Source: Flavobacteriales bacterium
GTDB lineage: Bacteria; Bacteroidota; Bacteroidia; Flavobacteriales_F; PHOS-HE28
Reading direction: 5' to 3'
Length of the DNA stretch: 18,113 nucleotides
NCBI GenBank assembly: GCA_016718655.1
Contig: JADKCV010000046.1
Span: 1-18,113, forward strand
Of the stretch, positions 16,641 through 18,113 are shown in pieces. A model generated the notes under the pieces. That model was not told the DNA's origin. It worked only from the letters and a program-made list of their open reading frames with translations, and ran no database searches. Made by a program: the position numbers and the translations under genes. How positions within the stretch are numbered: the first letter of the stretch is position 1; every line of letters begins with the position of its first letter.

Positions 16641-17498
16641 TCAGTAGGACCCCGGCACGTCCTCGTCCACCACCAGAATGATGTCCGCCTGGCCGAGGGA
16701 CTCCGCTTGTAGTTGGTTCAACCCGGACTGGGCGACCGTGGCGATGGTGACCCGTTCCAACGCGGGTGCGAAGCGTTGCAAGTACCAACCGATGCCCTCC
16801 TGGAAGTCGGAATGGAAGCTGCCGTTGATGTGCAGGAAATGCTTCCCCTTCGTGGCATGTTGTGCGATGAAATGGGCCATGGTCGCATCCTTCAGGGCCT
16901 GGGCCTGGGCCATGGTGGGGCTAGCGTGATCTCCCATCATGCCCAGCATCTTCACATACCCGGGCAATGCCGCGTCATAGGCGATGGGTAGTGGCGCGAC
17001 CCAAGTGCGTTGACCTGCGGACAACGTGTCCAAGGCGGCGAACCCGCCCGTGCTCACGGCCCGCGCATATCGCCGTGGCACATTGGTGGCGATGACGGGA
17101 ATGCCCTTCTCCTTGGCAAGATCCACCAACGGCGCATAGTCCGTTGCATGGTTCTTCCATAGCCGTGCCAACGTATCAAGTGCCTTACTGTCGATCCCAC
17201 CGCGCAGGTAGCGGTCCAACGTCGCTTGGTCATCGGCCTCGAGCATCTCGGCGCCCAGCACCAAGGGACCGCGCGTTGCCATGTGCCGCGCCAGTTCCAG
17301 TTGCAACCAGTGCGCGATCGGGTTGTTGTGCAATTCGCCGAACAACACGATGTCCGCACCATCCACCAACTTGAGCAAGCGTTTATGTGAAAGGGGCTTC
17401 CCTTTGGCATCGAAAAGCGCATAGTTGGGAAGTACTTGGGCTCGTAAGGAGCACCACGCCGTCAGTGCGGTCAGTACCAGAAGGGTTCGACGAAGCAT
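16641..17498 (-). CDS. ChaN family protein (putative periplasmic haem/iron-related)
   Basis: This 285-residue protein matches the ChaN (haem-binding uptake, Tiki-like) family: VLFGELHNNPIAHWLQLELA (51-70), VLGAEMLEADDQ (80-91), a long middle with IPVIATNVPRRYARAVS (133-149), MAQAQALKDATMAHFI, and the late HFLHINGSFHSDF (220-232). Campylobacter ChaN binds a pair of haems and is an iron-regulated lipoprotein; the wider family includes putative metalloproteases using GE and H residues, here E55, H57 and H223/H229. The signal peptide (MLRRTLLVLTALTAWCSLRA) is probably cleaved after A20; C16 is preceded by W and is a poor lipobox, so it may be soluble rather than a lipoprotein. It is the first gene of the minus-strand run and is divergent from the gene at 17568. 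Confidence 0.88.
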   Translation of the reverse strand: MLRRTLLVLTALTAWCSLRAQVLPNYALFDAKGKPLSHKRLLKLVDGADIVLFGELHNNPIAHWLQLELARHMATRGPLVLGAEMLEADDQATLDRYLRGGIDSKALDTLARLWKNHATDYAPLVDLAKEKGIPVIATNVPRRYARAVSTGGFAALDTLSAGQRTWVAPLPIAYDAALPGYVKMLGMMGDHASPTMAQAQALKDATMAHFIAQHATKGKHFLHINGSFHSDFQEGIGWYLQRFAPALERVTIATVAQSGLNQLQAESLGQADIILVVDEDVPGSY

Positions 17499-17554
17499 GC
17501 TGTGAAGTAAACGCTTCAGGCGCGCATGGGCCTGACGATCGCATCCGGATCCCG

Positions 17555-17562
17555 TATCTTTT
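17555..17562 (+). promoter_or_regulatory. possible -7 element just upstream of the gene at 17568
   Basis: TATCTTTT matches seven of the eight positions of the Bacteroidota TAnnTTTG element, counting the free positions, and ends five bases before the GTG at 17568. The predicted transcription start would fall at or next to that codon, implying a leaderless or nearly leaderless message. No good -33 TTG stands upstream. Confidence 0.28.
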
Positions 17563-17567
17563 CCGAC

Positions 17568-17996
17568 GTGAACCCCGACAAGACCCTATCCCATACCGAT
17601 GTGCCGGTGATCGAGGAACCCCAAGTGGCCCCGGACCATACGGCACCAGGCCTGTTGGCGGAGCTCTGTGCGGGGGTCGAAGAGCGTGGCCAAGTGACGG
17701 TTCACTGTATGCTACACGCGGCAGAAGGCGATTGTATCCGCATCTGGCCCAGCACCTACCTGGTGTGTCGGCACAGCGGCCATCGCAGTCAACTACTCCT
17801 GGCCGAGGGGATCCCATTGGCACCCGTCTGGATGCCGGTGGCGGCCGGGCGCAGCGTGGGATTCACGCTGCTGTTCACCGGTCTTCCCCAGCATTGTGTG
17901 CTGTTCGATCTCGTGGAAGAGATACCGGATCCGGGGGGCTTCCATGTATCCGGTATCCTGCGCAATGGTATGGATGTGTATCGTGTGGACCTGTGA
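17568..17996 (+). CDS. conserved-looking protein of unknown function (142 residues)
   Basis: The reading frame runs VNPDKTLSHTDVPVIEEP to VSGILRNGMDVYRVDL before TGA at 17994-17996. I place the start at GTG 17568 because it leaves 69 bp for two divergent promoters and because a promoter-like TATCTTTT lies directly before it; the in-frame ATG at 17526 would add 14 residues and leave only 27 bp to the divergent chaN gene. The protein lacks a signal peptide and membrane segment. Alternating strands (VTVHCMLHAA, CIRIWPSTYLVC, SQLLLAEGIPLAPVWMPV, VGFTLLFTGLP, CVLFDLVEEIP) suggest a compact beta-sandwich. Four of its five cysteines are scattered in the first half-to-middle strands, without a metal-site spacing. 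I do not recognise the family. Confidence 0.7.
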   Translation: MNPDKTLSHTDVPVIEEPQVAPDHTAPGLLAELCAGVEERGQVTVHCMLHAAEGDCIRIWPSTYLVCRHSGHRSQLLLAEGIPLAPVWMPVAAGRSVGFTLLFTGLPQHCVLFDLVEEIPDPGGFHVSGILRNGMDVYRVDL

Positions 17997-18014
17997 CGCA
18001 TAACTGCACCGGGA

Positions 18015-18113
18015 TCAAGGATCGTACGAAATGTCCATGAGCGTGAACCGCCCATAGGTGAAGGGACCTTCGGGCATCTCCCAAACGGTTTCCCCATGGC
18101 CGGGTAACAAGCG
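18015..18113 (-). CDS. C-terminal end of an unidentified protein, cut by the window edge
   Basis: The minus strand is open from the window edge for 32 codons to TGA at 18015-18017: RLLPGHGETVWEMPEGPFTY at the edge, then GRFTLMDISYDP at the end. The codon choice and amino-acid mix look coding, and the stop lies 18 bp from the stop of the convergent gene, a normal convergent arrangement. Too little remains to name a family. No terminator hairpin is visible in the short gap. Confidence 0.5.
   Translation of the reverse strand, partial: RLLPGHGETVWEMPEGPFTYGRFTLMDISYDP

Overview
The window is GC-rich DNA from a member of the Bacteroidota, most likely a Flavobacteriales-type lineage. The clearest evidence is several secreted proteins ending in type IX secretion (T9SS) type-A sorting domains, seen at 1-1162, 1155-2626, 8804-10645 and 14648-16609. 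A DUF4175 coiled-coil membrane protein, a Bacteroidota-style YbeY, a TPR/HisKA_2 histidine kinase with a LytTR regulator, and TAnnTTTG-like promoter elements agree with this.

Region 1 (1-2626, + strand) holds the end of one T9SS-secreted protein and then a delta-60-repeat T9SS protein. Both reading frames are broken many times. In the places I could resolve, the break is one base missing from a short homopolymer, and sense continues in the next frame, so I read them as real genes with sequence errors rather than as decayed genes.

Region 2 (2692-7074, + strand) is a housekeeping-like operon: a putative promoter, a DUF4175 membrane/coiled-coil protein, an RsbW-like ATPase and the rRNA-maturation RNase YbeY, closed by a strong hairpin terminator. 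The first half of the DUF4175 gene carries the last indels; from about 4612 onward the sequence reads cleanly.

Region 3 (7095-17498) is entirely on the minus strand. In transcription order: a ChaN-family protein, a secreted endonuclease/exonuclease/phosphatase with a T9SS tail, a TPR histidine kinase, its LytTR response regulator, a secreted 442-residue protein of unknown function, a parallel beta-helix T9SS protein coupled to it by an ATGA overlap, then (after a terminator) a small secreted helical protein, and (after another terminator) a JmjC/cupin_8 protein. The kinase and regulator genes abut. Between the regulator and the 442-residue gene lies a 9-bp direct repeat with 21-bp periodicity, the geometry of a LytTR operator, which suggests that the pair controls the two secreted proteins downstream.

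Region 4 (17568-18113) has an unrecognised small + strand gene, divergent from chaN, and the last 32 codons of an unidentified minus-strand gene cut by the window edge. No rRNA, tRNA, CRISPR array, insertion sequence or prophage was recognised.
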